Assembly (NCBI GenBank): GCA_003971905.1
Contig: RSEE01000089.1
Span: 1 to 64,000 of the forward strand
Source of the DNA: Moniliella sp. 'wahieum'
Taxonomy: Eukaryota > Basidiomycota > Moniliellomycetes > Moniliellales > Moniliellaceae
Reading direction: 5' to 3'
Length of the DNA: 64,000 nucleotides
Below the pieces are notes generated by a model. That model was not told the origin of the DNA. It ran no database searches and saw nothing but the letters and a program-made list of their open reading frames with translations. Both the position numbers and the translations under genes were made by a program. This document shows positions 11,681-22,749 of this stretch, in pieces (within the stretch, counting starts at the first letter, position 1; each line of letters starts with the position of its first letter).

Positions 11681-13577
11681 ATGTCCAAGCGCCCGCTCTC
11701 GCTCGCGGAGCTGCTGGCCCAGAAGCAGCGTAATGCCTCCTCTTCCGCTCCTTCTGGCGTATCTTCCGCGCCCTCCACGCCCTCTGCGCCGGCCGGCCCT
11801 CGGTTCCTCACCAAGGCCCAGCGCCAGGCCGCCGCGCAGGACAAGGAGCAGCACCAGCAGCAGCAACAGCAACACGACCATCCCCCTCCTCCCACTTCCT
11901 CCTCTTCTCACTCACCGCCCACCGCGCGAAGCCTCGCCTCCTCGGCTCCTGTCGCGTCGCTGCCGCCTGTGACGGCAGCAGAACAAGAAGCCATCCGGCA
12001 ACGCTACCTCGGCCTGAAGCCCTCTCGCGGCAGCACCAGAAACCGCGGCGTGCGCAAGACCGGCGGTGGCGTTTCGAGCACGATTTGGACGAAGATACGA
12101 GCCAGGGTGGGGAGGTGGGTGTGCGGCGGTCGTTCCTACCCTTCTGCTGTGGGTCCTTAATGGCGGATGGAAAGCGCGGGATCCGTTGGCCAAGACCAAG
12201 GCTGGTGGGACCAGCGTCATTGGTCGGAAAAGACGTTGGGGGATGAGGGACCGGGACTGGCGCATTTTCCGAGAAGATTATGGGATTTCTGCGCGTGGGG
12301 GCTCGATTCCGCGACACGATGCGGACCTGGAAGAAAGCATATCCCCCCCTGCCATTGTGGCGGCGATTGCCGATATTGGGTACCAAGAGCCCACTCCGAT
12401 TCAACGCCAAGCCATCCCGATTGGGCTGGAGAACCGGGATTTGATTGGGGTGGCCGAGACCGGGTCGGGAAAGACGGCTTCGTTCCTGATTCCCCTTTTG
12501 GCGTATATTTTGTCGCTTCCGCGCCTTACCGAGGCGACCAAATCGTTGGGCCCGTATGCCTGATCCTCGTCCCTACCCGCGAGCTGGCACAACAAATCGA
12601 GGTGGAGGCCGCAAGTTTGGTGCTCGGCTGGGAGTGCGGACAGTGTCGATTGTCGGGGTAAGGACAATGGACGACCAAGCGCATGCGTTGGAGGAAGGGA
12701 CGGAGATTGTGATTGCCACACCGGGTCGGTTGCGCGACACGCTCGAGAAGCATATTCTGTGCTGGCGCAGTGCTACTATGTGGTAATGGACGAGGCGGAT
12801 CGGATGTTGGACATGGGATTTGAGCCGGCGGTGAACTTTATTTTGGATGCGCTTCCTTCGGAGCAAGAAGGGCGGCAGCGCGTGACGATGCTCTACTCGG
12901 CGACCATGCCGACGACTGTGAACGCTTGGCCCGCACCTACCTCCGTTCCCCGGCCAGCATCACGATTGGGGATGCCAACGAGGCTTCGTCGACGGTGGAG
13001 CAACGGGTGGAAGTATTAAGTTCCGAAGACAAGAAACAAGCGCGGCTGTTGAGTTTGCTACGGGAGGTGGGTGGGGCAAATTGTGTTTCAACACCATTCT
13101 CGAAACCGACCGACTGGCCAAATGGTTAGCTACCGCCGCGCGCGTCCACCCTGCCGTCTTGCACTCGAAGCGGACCCAATCGCAGCGAGAAGAAGCGCTA
13201 GCGCAGTTGCGCGCAGGCAGTACGGACGTGTTGGTCTCCACCAACCTAGCTGGACGCGGATCGATGTGCCCAACGTATCGCTGGTGGTAAACTACCAGAT
13301 GAGCAACACGATAGAAGACTACATTCACCGCATTGGGCGTACGGGAAGAGCGGGCAACCAAGGGTTGGCCATTACGTTTATTGATCTCAAAGCGGATGAA
13401 GGGGTCCTGTATGATCTAGTGCAGCAACTGGAACGTTCACCCCTTTCCCGTGTTCCTCCTGAACTCGCGCGCCATCCCGCGTCCAAAACCAAAGCAAGTA
13501 CCAATGTCCCGCGATGGGGGCAAACGCAAACGTGGGCAGACGACGAGGGGTGTGAGTGCCTTTTTGCGCAGGGATGA
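11681..13577 (+). CDS. PRP28: DEAD-box pre-mRNA-splicing ATP-dependent RNA helicase PRP28 (frames interrupted)
   Basis: Nuclear helicase that helps exchange U1 for U6 snRNA at the 5' splice site during spliceosome assembly. An N-terminal low-complexity region (Ser/Pro, a Gln run near 11850) starts '[16 protein letters not shown]'. The Prp28-specific lead-in follows: 'RHWSEKTL...[13 protein letters not shown]'. Then come the Q motif '[13 protein letters not shown]', motif I 'AETGSGKT', '[10 protein letters not shown]', 'ATPGRL', DEAD (12789-12800), 'SAT', and '[10 protein letters not shown]' near 13330. The C terminus 'PPELARH' is typical of Prp28. At least eight single-base frameshifts occur. 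Well-placed ones are at 12560, 12609, 12759, 12920 and 13258; each is mended by adding one base to a 1-3 nt run and then matches the family. No intron is evident. With correction, all helicase motifs are intact. The start is the first ATG of a well-composed frame. Confidence 0.92.
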
Positions 13578-14239
13578 GACTACCCTACCCCCCCACCCCT
13601 TCGATCCGTCTCGGGGCTTCTGGGGCTCTGCGGACAAGACACCAAGTCATACATGCCATATTTTTCACCATCGTCCCGATCCCTACCGGGAGGCGTGATG
13701 TCACCTTAGAGAACTTGGCCAAGAGGGCCGCGACGCAGGCAGCTCCGTTTGAGCCCGGTACGAGTAGGTCATAGGGATCATGGGGTGCTTGCGGTCTTGA
13801 AGGAGGGTCATGCATGCAGTGGAAAACAGCCAGTGAGAGCAACAGGGAGGTAAGGAGAGGACGCGAAAGAACGAGCGAGGAAGAAAGACGTTTGCGTTGT
13901 GGCAAAAAGGTAGGCGCAAGAAGATTCTCTTAGGCCTCGCCTTCCCCAGCTCAGTCGGAACGAGCATCAGTTTATCATTGGTTGCGTGGAGCCAAGAGTG
14001 AGAGAAGAATACAGATTTTGTCTCACGCAGAATGTTGACGGGATGAGCGAACATCGAAACTACCAAGAACGTGCTCGCTGGTCACCGTGGTTGAGTGCCA
14101 CCCTCCCCTACCCTTGGAGCAGCGAGTGAGAGCAATCAGCCCCCCGGCCCGCCCGCCGCCGCTGCTTCAACGCAAAACGCATTCATCACGCAAGCGCCGG
14201 AAGGCATGGATGGGAGTGCTAGGGATGGAGGAGGGCATG
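13578..14239. other. Intergenic region downstream of PRP28
   Basis: Open frames on the minus strand (13585-14066) include a hydrophobic run that looks like a signal peptide, but they have no ATG start in that frame and no recognisable motif. I do not annotate a gene here. Confidence 0.35.
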
Positions 14240-14244
14240 TTGGT

Positions 14245-14310
14245 GTTGATGTTGATGTTGATGTTGATGTTGATGTTGATGTTGATGTTGATGTTGATGT
14301 TGATGTTGAT
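14245..14310 (+). repeat. Hexanucleotide microsatellite (GTTGAT)11
   Basis: Eleven perfect tandem copies of GTTGAT. In the plus-strand frame from 14095 they would encode alternating Val-Asp; other frames give Leu-Met or, on the minus strand, Ser-Thr. The surrounding frame (14095-14364, 89 codons) is otherwise unremarkable, so translation is doubtful. The lack of any base change within the array suggests recent expansion. Confidence 0.9.
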
Positions 14311-14339
14311 GACGCTGGAGCATCCAGGGAGCTGGAGAT

Positions 14340-16420
14340 CGGTGCAAGTGGGGGTAACGTGTAACGCGGAATGCGTAACGCGTCGTGAAGGGAGCGTGGA
14401 TGCTGTGCCATGGCGGTGCCCTGCTGTGCGCCCCTTTAGCCCTTAGGCCTAGGCCTTATACAGCGCGGCTGAGCACGGACGCATGATGCGTGCATGATGC
14501 ATGATGCGAGCGACCCATGGCGGCACGCAACCAGCGACGGGTGAGGCTTGGCACGCGTGACGCATGACGCAGGGCTGCGTGCAAGGGACCGAGTGACGTC
14601 AGAGCCAGAGACAAGGTGGGGTACGGAGCGCCGGCGCATTGCGTGGCACTGCGTGGCGCTGAACTGAGTCGCAGTACTGAGACTGTACTCAGTACTCAGT
14701 GCGCACGCACGGACCAACCAAGCTTGCTGGCACAGCAGCCATGGTGCACGGGCCAAGCGGGGCACGGCGACGGTGAAGACGATGAAGCTATGGCCTGCTA
14801 CACACAGGCTCCAACAGGCTACAGCGTGGACAGCTGGTCCGTCGGGCACTGCAAGTTCTGGGAGCTATGGAATAGGTGCTCAAGACGGGTGCGGCGATGC
14901 TATGGGTGCTGGAACACGTTTTGCTGTGGACATGGGTATTAGCCCCGGACGGAACGCTATCATGTATCAACCCCTCCTCGAAGACACCTATTCACCCATC
15001 CCAGGAGACCCCTAGCCCCTAGCCCCTAAGCCCTCAAGCCCTCCAGCCCTCCATGAAGAGCGCCTCAGCCCTCTGCTCCTTGCCTGCGTGAGAGTGTTGC
15101 TGAGTGCAGAATCGGACCGAGAAATTAGATCTCAGATCACAGATGAGATCTCAGATTCACCCAAGCGCCTTTGGGTCCAACGTCCCTGGGCCGAATGCAT
15201 GCGCTGTTGTGCGTTGTGCACGCGCAGAACTCAGCAGCACTCACCATCGTCTCGTAACGCGTAATATCCATTACTTGCCACCTCGCCCTCGTCAGCGTCA
15301 CGAAAGGACGCAACATGGCGCATGACGCGGTGCGAGTCACTGACTAGGGACAGTCCACTAGCCACTGGCCACTGGTCCCTCGGCGCCACCTGCTGCTCAC
15401 AGCTACATTCTGCTACATCCTGCTGTCTCCCCGGGATGTCGGAGCGTGCGTGACGCGTGACGCGTGAGCCACAGGCGGTGTGGGATACCGTCATGGCAGG
15501 CAGTGAGCTTGCTCTTGCTTGAAGCTGGTGGAGGGACGTCCGTGCGCAAGAATATCGTTACCAAACGTGACCGTCACCGGGAGCCACATTCGACGCCAAG
15601 AGCTAAGCTTAGCGCTTAGGCTAAGCGCTACCCAATCACCGTCAGCGCGTCAGACGTCATTCACGGTCAGCCAATCACCTGAGGCCTGCCTGGAGGCCCA
15701 ACACATGTTGGGGTGCATGGTAGGAAGGAATGTTTGTGCATGGCTCGTCTTCCTTCCCCATTCAATATTCAATCCTCAATACTCGAGTACTCATCGATCC
15801 TCGAGCTCATCGCCATCTCCATTGCATATCTGCCGCGTCATACGCGTCATTCTACGAACTGGTTGGGCCATCACAGGGAGGGTACACGTCATGCGTCATG
15901 CGCGTCATGCCGACAGCGCCAAAGCACGGGTGCACGGATGCAGGGATGCACGGATGTCTTGAGCTGGCCGTGGATGTCCAACAGTTGGAAAGAGGGTCAC
16001 CGGTCAGGGACTTCGCGAGTGAAGCTTGAAGCTAGTGGCTTGAAGCGTGAAGGTAGCACGAAGCCTAAAGTGAGCAAAGTGACCAGAGAGTGGAGAGAGG
16101 TGCAGCGAAGGGGAAGCATGAAAGCCCGCATCGCTGCCATACGGATAAGTCCGAGAATTCGATGGGCACCAGGCCAATGTGCGGTGCGCCACCAAAGGCA
16201 CGACGGACGAGAGGGAGCGTGAGGCCTGGGGGAGCCTATCCTTCCCTCGACCTCATCGATCTCATCAGTAGCCAACTACTCAATGGCAACGTGGTGGCGG
16301 CATGTATCATGACTGCATGACTACCAGCCTGCGCTTGTCACATGTCACGCGTGGTTCATTGGCTGGCTCCGCTCTGTCGTCACGCGTCACGCGTCATCAG
16401 ATCTCAGATCTCTGGACAAA
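14340..16420. repeat. Palindrome-rich intergenic block 1
   Basis: Non-coding DNA made of overlapping six-base palindromes joined by 0-4 bases. Examples are ATGCAT/GCATGATGC words at 14481-14512, AGTACT words at 14670-14700, AGATCT/TCAGATC words at 15127-15157, a TTAGCGCTTAGGCTAAGCGC hairpin at 15609-15628, ATGCGTCATGCGCGTCATGC words near 15890-15910, and ACGCGT/AGATCT words at 16381-16413. A block of consecutive 'gcccctag...ccctcaagccct' repeats lies at 15012-15050. No frame looks coding. Confidence 0.7.
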
Positions 16421-16902
16421 GCATTGGGCATCGAGTGAGCTACGCTCAGCCAGGACTACCCGCCTGCCCCCGTCGTCCTCCGCGGCTTCCCCCGCTCCGC
16501 CCCCGCGCTGGCCTTCGACAGCCTGCTCGGTACTCAGGCCCTCTCCGACTCCCCATCCAATCCATCCCCTGCCTGCGTCGCACAGCATCACCATCACGCA
16601 CCACCCCCCGCACGCATCCCTCACCCCCACCGCGGGTGATGTAACCCCATCCCATCCATCTCCCCCTCCGCTTCCCCCTGCCAACGTCCGTGCGCCCAGC
16701 CGATTGCGTCAGGAAGATCGTCAAGCGCTCTTGCGCGGCCAACGTGCGACGGGGAACGGCTACCGGCTAACTACGCTCCACGCGCCAACACTGGGCCCGT
16801 GCAGACCATTCCGTCACAGGCCTCAGGGCGCTCTTTACTTTCCCAACTGCACAGCCTCCCCCGTCCTCTCCCCCCAGCAGACCGTGCACGAGCCATGGAC
16901 TG
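16421..16902. promoter_or_regulatory. Upstream region of the Gly/Ser-rich gene
   Basis: A pyrimidine-rich stretch with several CCCCT pentamers (for example 16663-16667 and 16675-16679), the core of yeast stress-response elements. They precede a strong TATA box. Functional stress control is inferred only from these pentamers and the nature of the downstream protein. Open frames here are compositional artefacts of C-rich DNA. Confidence 0.35.
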
Positions 16903-16910
16903 TATATAAT
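16903..16910 (+). promoter_or_regulatory. TATA box of the Gly/Ser-rich gene
   Basis: TATATAAT lies 112 bp upstream of the ATG at 17022, followed by a CT-rich leader. It is the best-formed TATA box in the window and suggests a strongly or inducibly expressed gene. Confidence 0.65.
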
Positions 16911-17021
16911 ACCCCCTCCCGTCGCTCTTTTCCTCATCTCTTTTCCCCCACCCACCAGATCTTCTGGCACCTCCCTTTTCCATCTTCCTCTCTTCTGTTT
17001 CTTCTAGACAACACTTCAACC

Positions 17022-17759
17022 ATGGGCCTCTTTGACTCTGTACGTGATGTGCTCCCACGGTGTCTACCGCTCCTTTCACCCCTTCGTCCCCGTGGCCCCG
17101 CCCACGGATGGAGCCTGTCCTAACCGTCTTTCCCTCAGGCAAAGCAATTCGCCGAGAACAAGGCACAGGAGAAGTTCGGCGGCAACAACAGCAACAACCA
17201 GTCGGGCGGGTACGGCGGTAACTCTGGTTCGGACTCGTACGGTTCGGGCAACTCTGGCTCGGACTCGTACGGCTCGGGTAACCAGTCCGGCGGCTACGGT
17301 GGCAACTCGGGCTCCGACTCGTACGGCTCGGGCAACCAGTCGAGCGGCTTTGGAGGCAACTCCGGATCGGACTCGTACGGTTCCGGCAACCAGTCTGGTG
17401 GCTACGGCGGCAACTCTGGCTCGGACTCGTACGGCTCGGGTAACCAGTCGAGCGGCTTCGGAGGCAACTCTGGCTCGGACTCGTACGGTTCCGGCAACCA
17501 GTCTGGTGGCTTCGGTGGCAACTCCGGTGGCTACGGCGGCGACTCGGGCTCGGACTCGTACGGTTCCGGCAACCAGTCCGGCGGCTTTGGCGGCAACTCT
17601 GGTGGCGACTCGTACGGATCCGGCAACCAGTCCGGCGGCTTCGGCGGCAACTCGGGCGGTGGCTACGGTGGCAACTCCGGTGGCTACGGCGGCAACTCTG
17701 GTGGCGACTCGTACGGGTCTGGCAACCAGGGTGGCTATGGCGGCAACAGTGGCTTCTAA
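17022..17759 (+). CDS. Gly/Ser/Tyr/Asn-rich low-complexity repeat protein
   Basis: A two-exon gene with an intact frame. Exon 1 (17022-17039) encodes MGLFDS. A 99-nt intron (17040-17138, GTACGT...CTCAG, with CTAAC near 17120) follows, and exon 2 starts 'AKQFAENKAQEKFGG', a short charged helix-like head. The rest of the roughly 212 residues is a tandem repeat of about 18 residues (54 bp), 'GGYGGNSGSDSYGSGNQS', in around eight variants with Gly-Phe-Gly or Gly-Tyr-Gly alternating, ending GGNSGF. There is no membrane segment or signal peptide. Short MGLF/MSLFD-headed hydrophilic proteins are common in fungi and often stress-induced. The (G/S)Y(G/S) motifs also resemble low-complexity domains that form condensates. 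Function is not established; a dehydrin-like or condensate-forming role is inference. Long open frames in other phases here are shadows of the repeat. Confidence 0.85.
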
Positions 17760-18359
17760 TCTAAAGAAGCTAACTGGAGGCCTCGTGACGGCCCATGGAC
17801 GTCTTGCTATGCTTTGGTCGCCTGAATGTATTGATCCTGCTCGCTGAATAGAGTGGAAATGATTCCGTGTGTGCGTCGACAGTAGGAGTATCTAGAGGAT
17901 ATATAGTTGGCATGTCAACTTTTGGGTTAATGTCAAGAAATAAGGAGGTCGGTGAACAAGGAGCGTGCATGTAGCTTTGTTTGGCAACAAGTTGATGGAC
18001 GCGAGCGCAAACTCGCGGTGCGCACTGCGCTTTCATTAATCATTGCCGCTGAAATATCTCCGTCAGAGCTGGGATTATCGATTACGCTCGATTACGGATG
18101 GCGCGTCACGCGTTTCCCTGACGAGAGCCGACATCAGATGGTTGGTGTGCCTTGGATCCAACTGCGCCTGTGGTTTAAGGGTAAAGCATCCTTGCGTGAC
18201 CGCTATATCCGGTTGGACTGCCTGGTCTAGCCTTGGAGCTTGTACCGCGACGAGGCCATGGACTACCTGGTTACTAGTATACAGGTCATACCCTTGCCAT
18301 TAGCAGCCAACCAAGACGAGAAAAACAATGCCTTCCCTGAGCCTCACATAGATAATAGG
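17760..18359. other. Intergenic region, no gene seen
   Basis: Downstream of the Gly/Ser-rich gene. It contains some palindromic words such as a CGATTACGCTCGATTACGG direct repeat near 18078-18096 and ACGCGT near 18108. No supported coding frame was found. Confidence 0.4.
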
Positions 18360-18720
18360 CAAAGTGAGTCTATATAAGCTCTCAAGGGTCAACGTACCGG
18401 CTCCGACGTGCCCGTGGCCCTGCTCCGCTCACAAGACGTTGAACGTTGAGAGAAGCGAATCTCTATACTGCAACCATATCGTTGACGGAGCTTAAGACTG
18501 CGACAACGAATTGCTGCACCTCAACCGACCCGGGTTCATCCGCGTGTGCTGCTTGTTTGCGCCAATACCGTGTAAGAAGTATGCTCGCGTCGTCAAAACC
18601 AAGGGGAAAACGAACGGGCCATACTGGCCCGATGGTCTTCTCGTGATTAACTATCAAGCGGGTGCGATCGGCCAACGAATCAGTGTTGCGCAGGAGAATG
18701 ATGAATGAGAGTGAGCTGCC
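18360..18720 (+). repeat. Dispersed repeat R2, copy 1
   Basis: The segment 18475-18580 resembles 45730-45830: both contain 'ccatatcRttgacRgagcttaaRRctg', then 'accgacccgg?gttcatc', then 'gcgtgtgctgcttg' and 'gcgccaa'. About 100 bp upstream is 'tctatataagctctc' (18369-18383), a TATA-like element; the second copy also has 'ccttataaaaacgg' upstream. This may be a second LTR-like family. No coding potential is visible. Confidence 0.5.
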
Positions 18721-19883
18721 CAGTGAGCACCACAAGCGTCCGAACGGGAGGGTGTAGGGGTTGAAGTATAAACGGAGTTTCATCACCTCCCGCACCACCC
18801 ATATCTTCCCCCAGGAGTGCAATGACCCGGCACAGGCGAGCAAGTCACACTTATCTTTACTTGCCACACACCAAGAGGCCACAATCAGTCGGCTGCAAAG
18901 GCAGCTGTATCTTGTCCTCCCCCTCATCGGCCTCGTCGATCATATGGCCATTCTCGTGACAAGCGAATGGCCACGGAGAAGCGAAGGTCGACGGTGGAGG
19001 TGGGTGTGCCTGGCGTGGGCATGACGCTCGGGAGCATGAGCGAAGCGGCGCGCGTCAAACAATCATTAATCACCAGCCGAGCGCTCAGGCTGCGGCGAGC
19101 TGAGCTGGTAGCTGAGTGTGCTGATAGGGTTATGGTGGCCGACGATGCCGAGGGTGATTGATGGCTCGATGACTAGGTTTAAGCTGTAAGCCTAACCAGA
19201 CGCCTTTGAACTTTGGTTATCGATTCCCACTACTCGGTTCTGATCTTCTGGCTTGGATGCCGATCGCAAAAACAAGACTGCGCATGGGTGTTGGCACAGC
19301 GGGAGAGGAGTAGCAGACGCGCAGCGTGCCAAGCCAATGCGCGATGTCAGTGTCAGGCGCAGATTGGGCGGATGCGCAATCGCAGCTGCGGGCAAAAGAA
19401 AGACAGCCAACGAAACCGCATGGTCCGCTCCTCCGAACGCCCGCCCGCCTGCAGGCGCTGTCTGCTCGCGCCGATCTCCCAGGCACGGGGCCAGTGGGGC
19501 GGCGTGCACCCTGTGCCCCCGATGCATGATGCATCCTGCATGCCGCCCAGCCAGCACCAGGCGAGTCACCCCGAGGCACTGCCCAGCCCCTGGCCGCCCC
19601 CTTGCCGTAGCAGCCGCAGAGCCTGAAACGCACAGCGCTGTTACATGTTATCGAATATCGGTTACCGATTACCGGTTACCAGTTAACGTCAGCATTATCC
19701 ATCGATTATCGCTTGTCGCTTCCTCGGTTCATTACTCATTACCCATTCCTTGTCAAGCACCTCGGCTTTCCTCGTAACCCCCATCCCACCTCGCAGCCCC
19801 CCGCCTGCACCCGCTTGAGGCCGCCGTTTGCCTTCCGTGTGCCCTCCCACCGCCACCACCACCACCACCTTGCCCTGCTTGCC
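18721..19883. other. Intergenic region upstream of the carboxypeptidase gene
   Basis: No convincing gene. 19217-19633 is open on both strands but has no recognisable motif. At 19640-19720 a run of 'gttatcgaatatcggttac' and 'accggttaccagttaac' words forms part of the palindrome-word class seen elsewhere. A (CCA)n tract at 19850-19868 precedes the carboxypeptidase ATG. Confidence 0.4.
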
Positions 19884-21820
19884 ATGGCCGCTCACCTCCC
19901 TGCTTGGCCTCGTCGCTCTCGCAGCCGCCGCCGTGTCGGCGCAGTTTGTGCCCGCGCCGGCCAACCTGACCACCAAGCTCGGCTTTGCCAACGTCAGTGT
20001 GCATTACAAGCAGGTGCCTGCTGGCATCTGCGAGCTGCGCGACGACGTCAAGTCCTATTCCGGCTTTGCCGAGGTCAGCCCCGGGCAAAACATCTTCTTT
20101 TGGTTCTTTGAGGCGCGCACCACCGATCCCAAGCAGGCCGAGCTTGCGGTCTGGATCAATGGCGGGCCCGGCAGTTCGTCCGAGATCGGGTTGTTCCAGG
20201 AGCTTGGGCCGTGCCGCGTGCTGCCCAACGGCACGCTCGTCAACAACCCCACTCGTACTCTGAGGTGGCCAACATGCTCTTTATTGACCAGCCAATCTCT
20301 ACTGGCTTTTCCTTTTCCGACCCCACCCCGGGCTACATCAGCTCGACTGGCAACCTGATCACCCTGCCGTCGGAAGAGTGCCCAGACTATGCCCAGGCCC
20401 TCGGCACCTGCGGTACCTACTCGTCGCCCAATGTCCTCACCTCGCCCAACTCGACCGAGGCCGCCGCCTCCGACTTTTACCTTGCTCTTCAGGCTTCCTG
20501 GGTGCCGTTCCCGAGTACAAGCGCGACCACTTCCACTTTACAACCGAGAGCTATGGCGGGCATTATGGGCCGGTCTTTTCCCATTACATCCAGGAGCAGG
20601 CCAAGGCCAACGTGTCCGGTCACACTCCGCTTGCGGTCAAGACGCTGACCATTGGGAATGGTTGGTATGACCCGGTGCTGCAGTACGAGGCCTACTACCT
20701 CTTTGCCAAGGACAACTTTTACTTTGGCACCACCCTGTACAACACTCTTCTCTCTCAGCTCGAGAACATTGTGTATGGCAAAGGCAACTGTCTCGACCAA
20801 ATTCGGCAGTGTTACAAGATTGGCACGCCCGAAGTGTGCTCGGTTGCGGACAGCTTTTGCGCCAACGAAGTGGAGAATTTCTTTGATGTTGTATCCGGCC
20901 GCGACGAGGTAAGCCTTTTTCTTTCTTTGCTTTTCTCCACTGTTTTTTCCCGTTTTGCTCTGCTCCCCACACCTCCAATGTGGACTAAAGACTGACTGAT
21001 GTGTAACTTCCCACCAGTACGATTCGCGTGAGCTGATGCCCTCCGTTCCCCTACGAGGCCTACGTCGACTACCTCAACCAGCCCCACGTGCAGACAGCGT
21101 TGGGTGTGTACACGAACTTTCCGAGTCGTCGACGGTAGTGGGCAACGCGTTTAGTGCGACAGGCGACGATGGGCGGGAATCGGGTACGATCCAAGATGTG
21201 CGTTCGCTTTTGGAGGAGGGGGTGTACGTTCGATGTTGTTGGGCGATGCAGACTACAATTGTGGTTGGTACGGCGGGGTTTGGGGTGGCCAACAAGCTGA
21301 ATGCGTCGGGATGGAGTCGTGCTGGCTTTACCAATGTGTCCACCAGTGATGGTGTGGTGCATGGGGAGACGAGGCAGACGGCACGTATGCGTTTACCCGG
21401 GTCTTTTATCGGGCCACGAAATCCCTTTTACCACCGCTCTTGGCGCTCACCCTGTTCAACCGTACCATCACGGGCGTGTCTCTTGCGGATGGCAAAGTGG
21501 ATGTCCTGCACAACTCGTCTACCTCACCACGGGCCTACCTCACCCACCTTCTTCGAGGGCAACAGTACGGTCCAGTGGAACGTTACGTCCCCCGATGCGA
21601 CGTACAACACCACCACTGGCGCGCCCAATCCGGTCCAGCATCGGACTCTTCTTCTTCCCTCTCTTCTTCTTCTTCTTCTGCCGGGGCGGCGCGGCGCGCA
21701 GCAGCCGTGTTGCTGGACACCGAGACGCCCATGCTGCGCAAGAACAAGAAGAGCTTGATGCCCAAGTTTGAGGCTCTTCTACGCACCCGCTCGGCAGGGC
21801 GTACCCGCCACCGATGCTGA
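19884..21820 (+). CDS. Serine carboxypeptidase, peptidase family S10 (frames interrupted)
   Basis: Secreted or vacuolar exopeptidase that removes C-terminal residues. The signal peptide, after adding one C at 19888-19889, reads MAPLTSLLGLVALAAAAVSA. The oxyanion region is 'VWINGGPGSSSEIG'. The catalytic Ser lies in 'TESYGGHYGP' (Ser codon 20549-20551), the Asp in 'GDADYNC' near 21242, and the His in 'SGHEIPF' (21415-21417). One intron is clear: 20909-21017, GTAAGC...CCACCAG. N-glycosylation sequons are numerous. The C-terminal third is Ser-rich and then Ala/Arg-rich. At least six frame changes occur (near 19888, 20260, 20500, 21045, 21230 and 21390 onward); the surrounding peptide in each frame matches S10 enzymes, so the gene is probably intact in reality. 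No close paralogue is present. Vacuolar versus secreted location is not resolved. Confidence 0.88.
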
Positions 21821-22749
21821 TGCCTCGGGCGTAAAGTAAACGGCAAGAGACTAATGTTTGCGAGGGGACAAATCTCACCGTGGCCAATGGGCCAATGGGC
21901 CAATGGGCCAATATTAGCCCAGTGGGCCAGACTGATGCACTTTGTCCGTTAGCACGGCACGTTGAGCGTTCGAGTGTGAGCGTTCAACTGTGGACTGTGA
22001 GTGTTGGGGAGCGGCTAGTCCTTCTTTTGATATTAATGGCATTTGATGGTATTGGACGGTATGTGTACTGCTGTTGGTGGGGTTGGTTGGGGTAAGAGGG
22101 AGACCGAGTAATGGGTTAGGGTAACAAGGGGGCAAGGCAAGGCAAGGTAAGGCAGGGCAAGGCAAGGCAAGGGTAGGGCAGGACAAGGCTATTTTCCTGT
22201 TCGCTTGGTGCCCTCCCAACCACCTATACCCGTATTATTTACTCTGTTGGTCTACTTGGCCACATGCACGGGACAGTTGTTCCATTTGTTCGATTGTTCC
22301 ATTTGTTCCACTCAGTTTGCACTTCTCTTTGCTCTAGTGTTTGCCCAGCGGATGTTGTGCATGTTGGGGACAAAGGGAGGAAAGGGCCAGCCCCTGCGCT
22401 AGGAATAGCATTGAAGCAGTACATGTACTTCCCGTCCAAGCGACTGGGCTTCAAGTATAGTACTTGATCAGCTTGATCAGCTCGACCAGACCCAGCTCAA
22501 CTTCACATAACAACTCACAACTGTGCATTCCTGTACGGCCCTGCAGTGGCGAGCGGGAAACAGCAAGCTACGTAGCTACGTGTATGGCAGACAAGGAAGG
22601 CAAGCAGAGACCAATGGATGCATCAGTGGGTTAAGGGAGAGTGCTGAACACATTTTGCATGCTGCATTTTTTGGGTGGTGGGGCAAAGCACTGCAGGCAC
22701 GACCAGCAAGTCCAGATCCAGAGCAAGGAAGCGAAAATCCTAACTCATC
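21821..22749. other. Intergenic region with two short tandem arrays
   Basis: It contains an 8-bp CCAAT array (21882-21912) and a GGCAA-type pentamer array (22131-22190: 'ggcaaggcaaggcaaggtaa...'). Repeated 'gttccatttgttc' words occur at 22275-22310. No coding frame is supported. Confidence 0.55.
21882..21912 (+). repeat. Four CCAAT boxes in an 8-bp tandem repeat
   Basis: GGCCAATG is repeated so that CCAAT occurs at 21884, 21892, 21900 and 21908, an exact 8-bp period. CCAAT is the binding core of the fungal Hap2/3/5 complex, but the 8-bp spacing is tighter than usual for simultaneous binding. It lies just after the carboxypeptidase stop, so it is not an obvious promoter element. Confidence 0.75.

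Noticed and set aside
11681..13577. PRP28 as a pseudogene or as a gene using programmed frameshifting
   Set aside because: The shifts occur at different ordinary words, always as a one-base loss from a short run, and the protein sequence stays conserved across all frames. Other essential genes show the same pattern.
13585..14066. Possible small secreted protein on the minus strand, with a hydrophobic leader
   Set aside because: The frame that contains the leader has no ATG at its start, and no motif or conserved composition supports it. It lies in the 3' region of PRP28.
14340..16420. CRISPR-like or satellite array
   Set aside because: There is no constant repeat length or spacer length. 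The words overlap and vary, so neither a CRISPR array nor a classical satellite fits.
17032..17847. Long open frame with Thr/Arg repeats over the Gly/Ser-rich gene
   Set aside because: It is an out-of-phase reading of the 54-bp coding repeat. The correct frame is fixed by the splice junction and the MGLFDS start.
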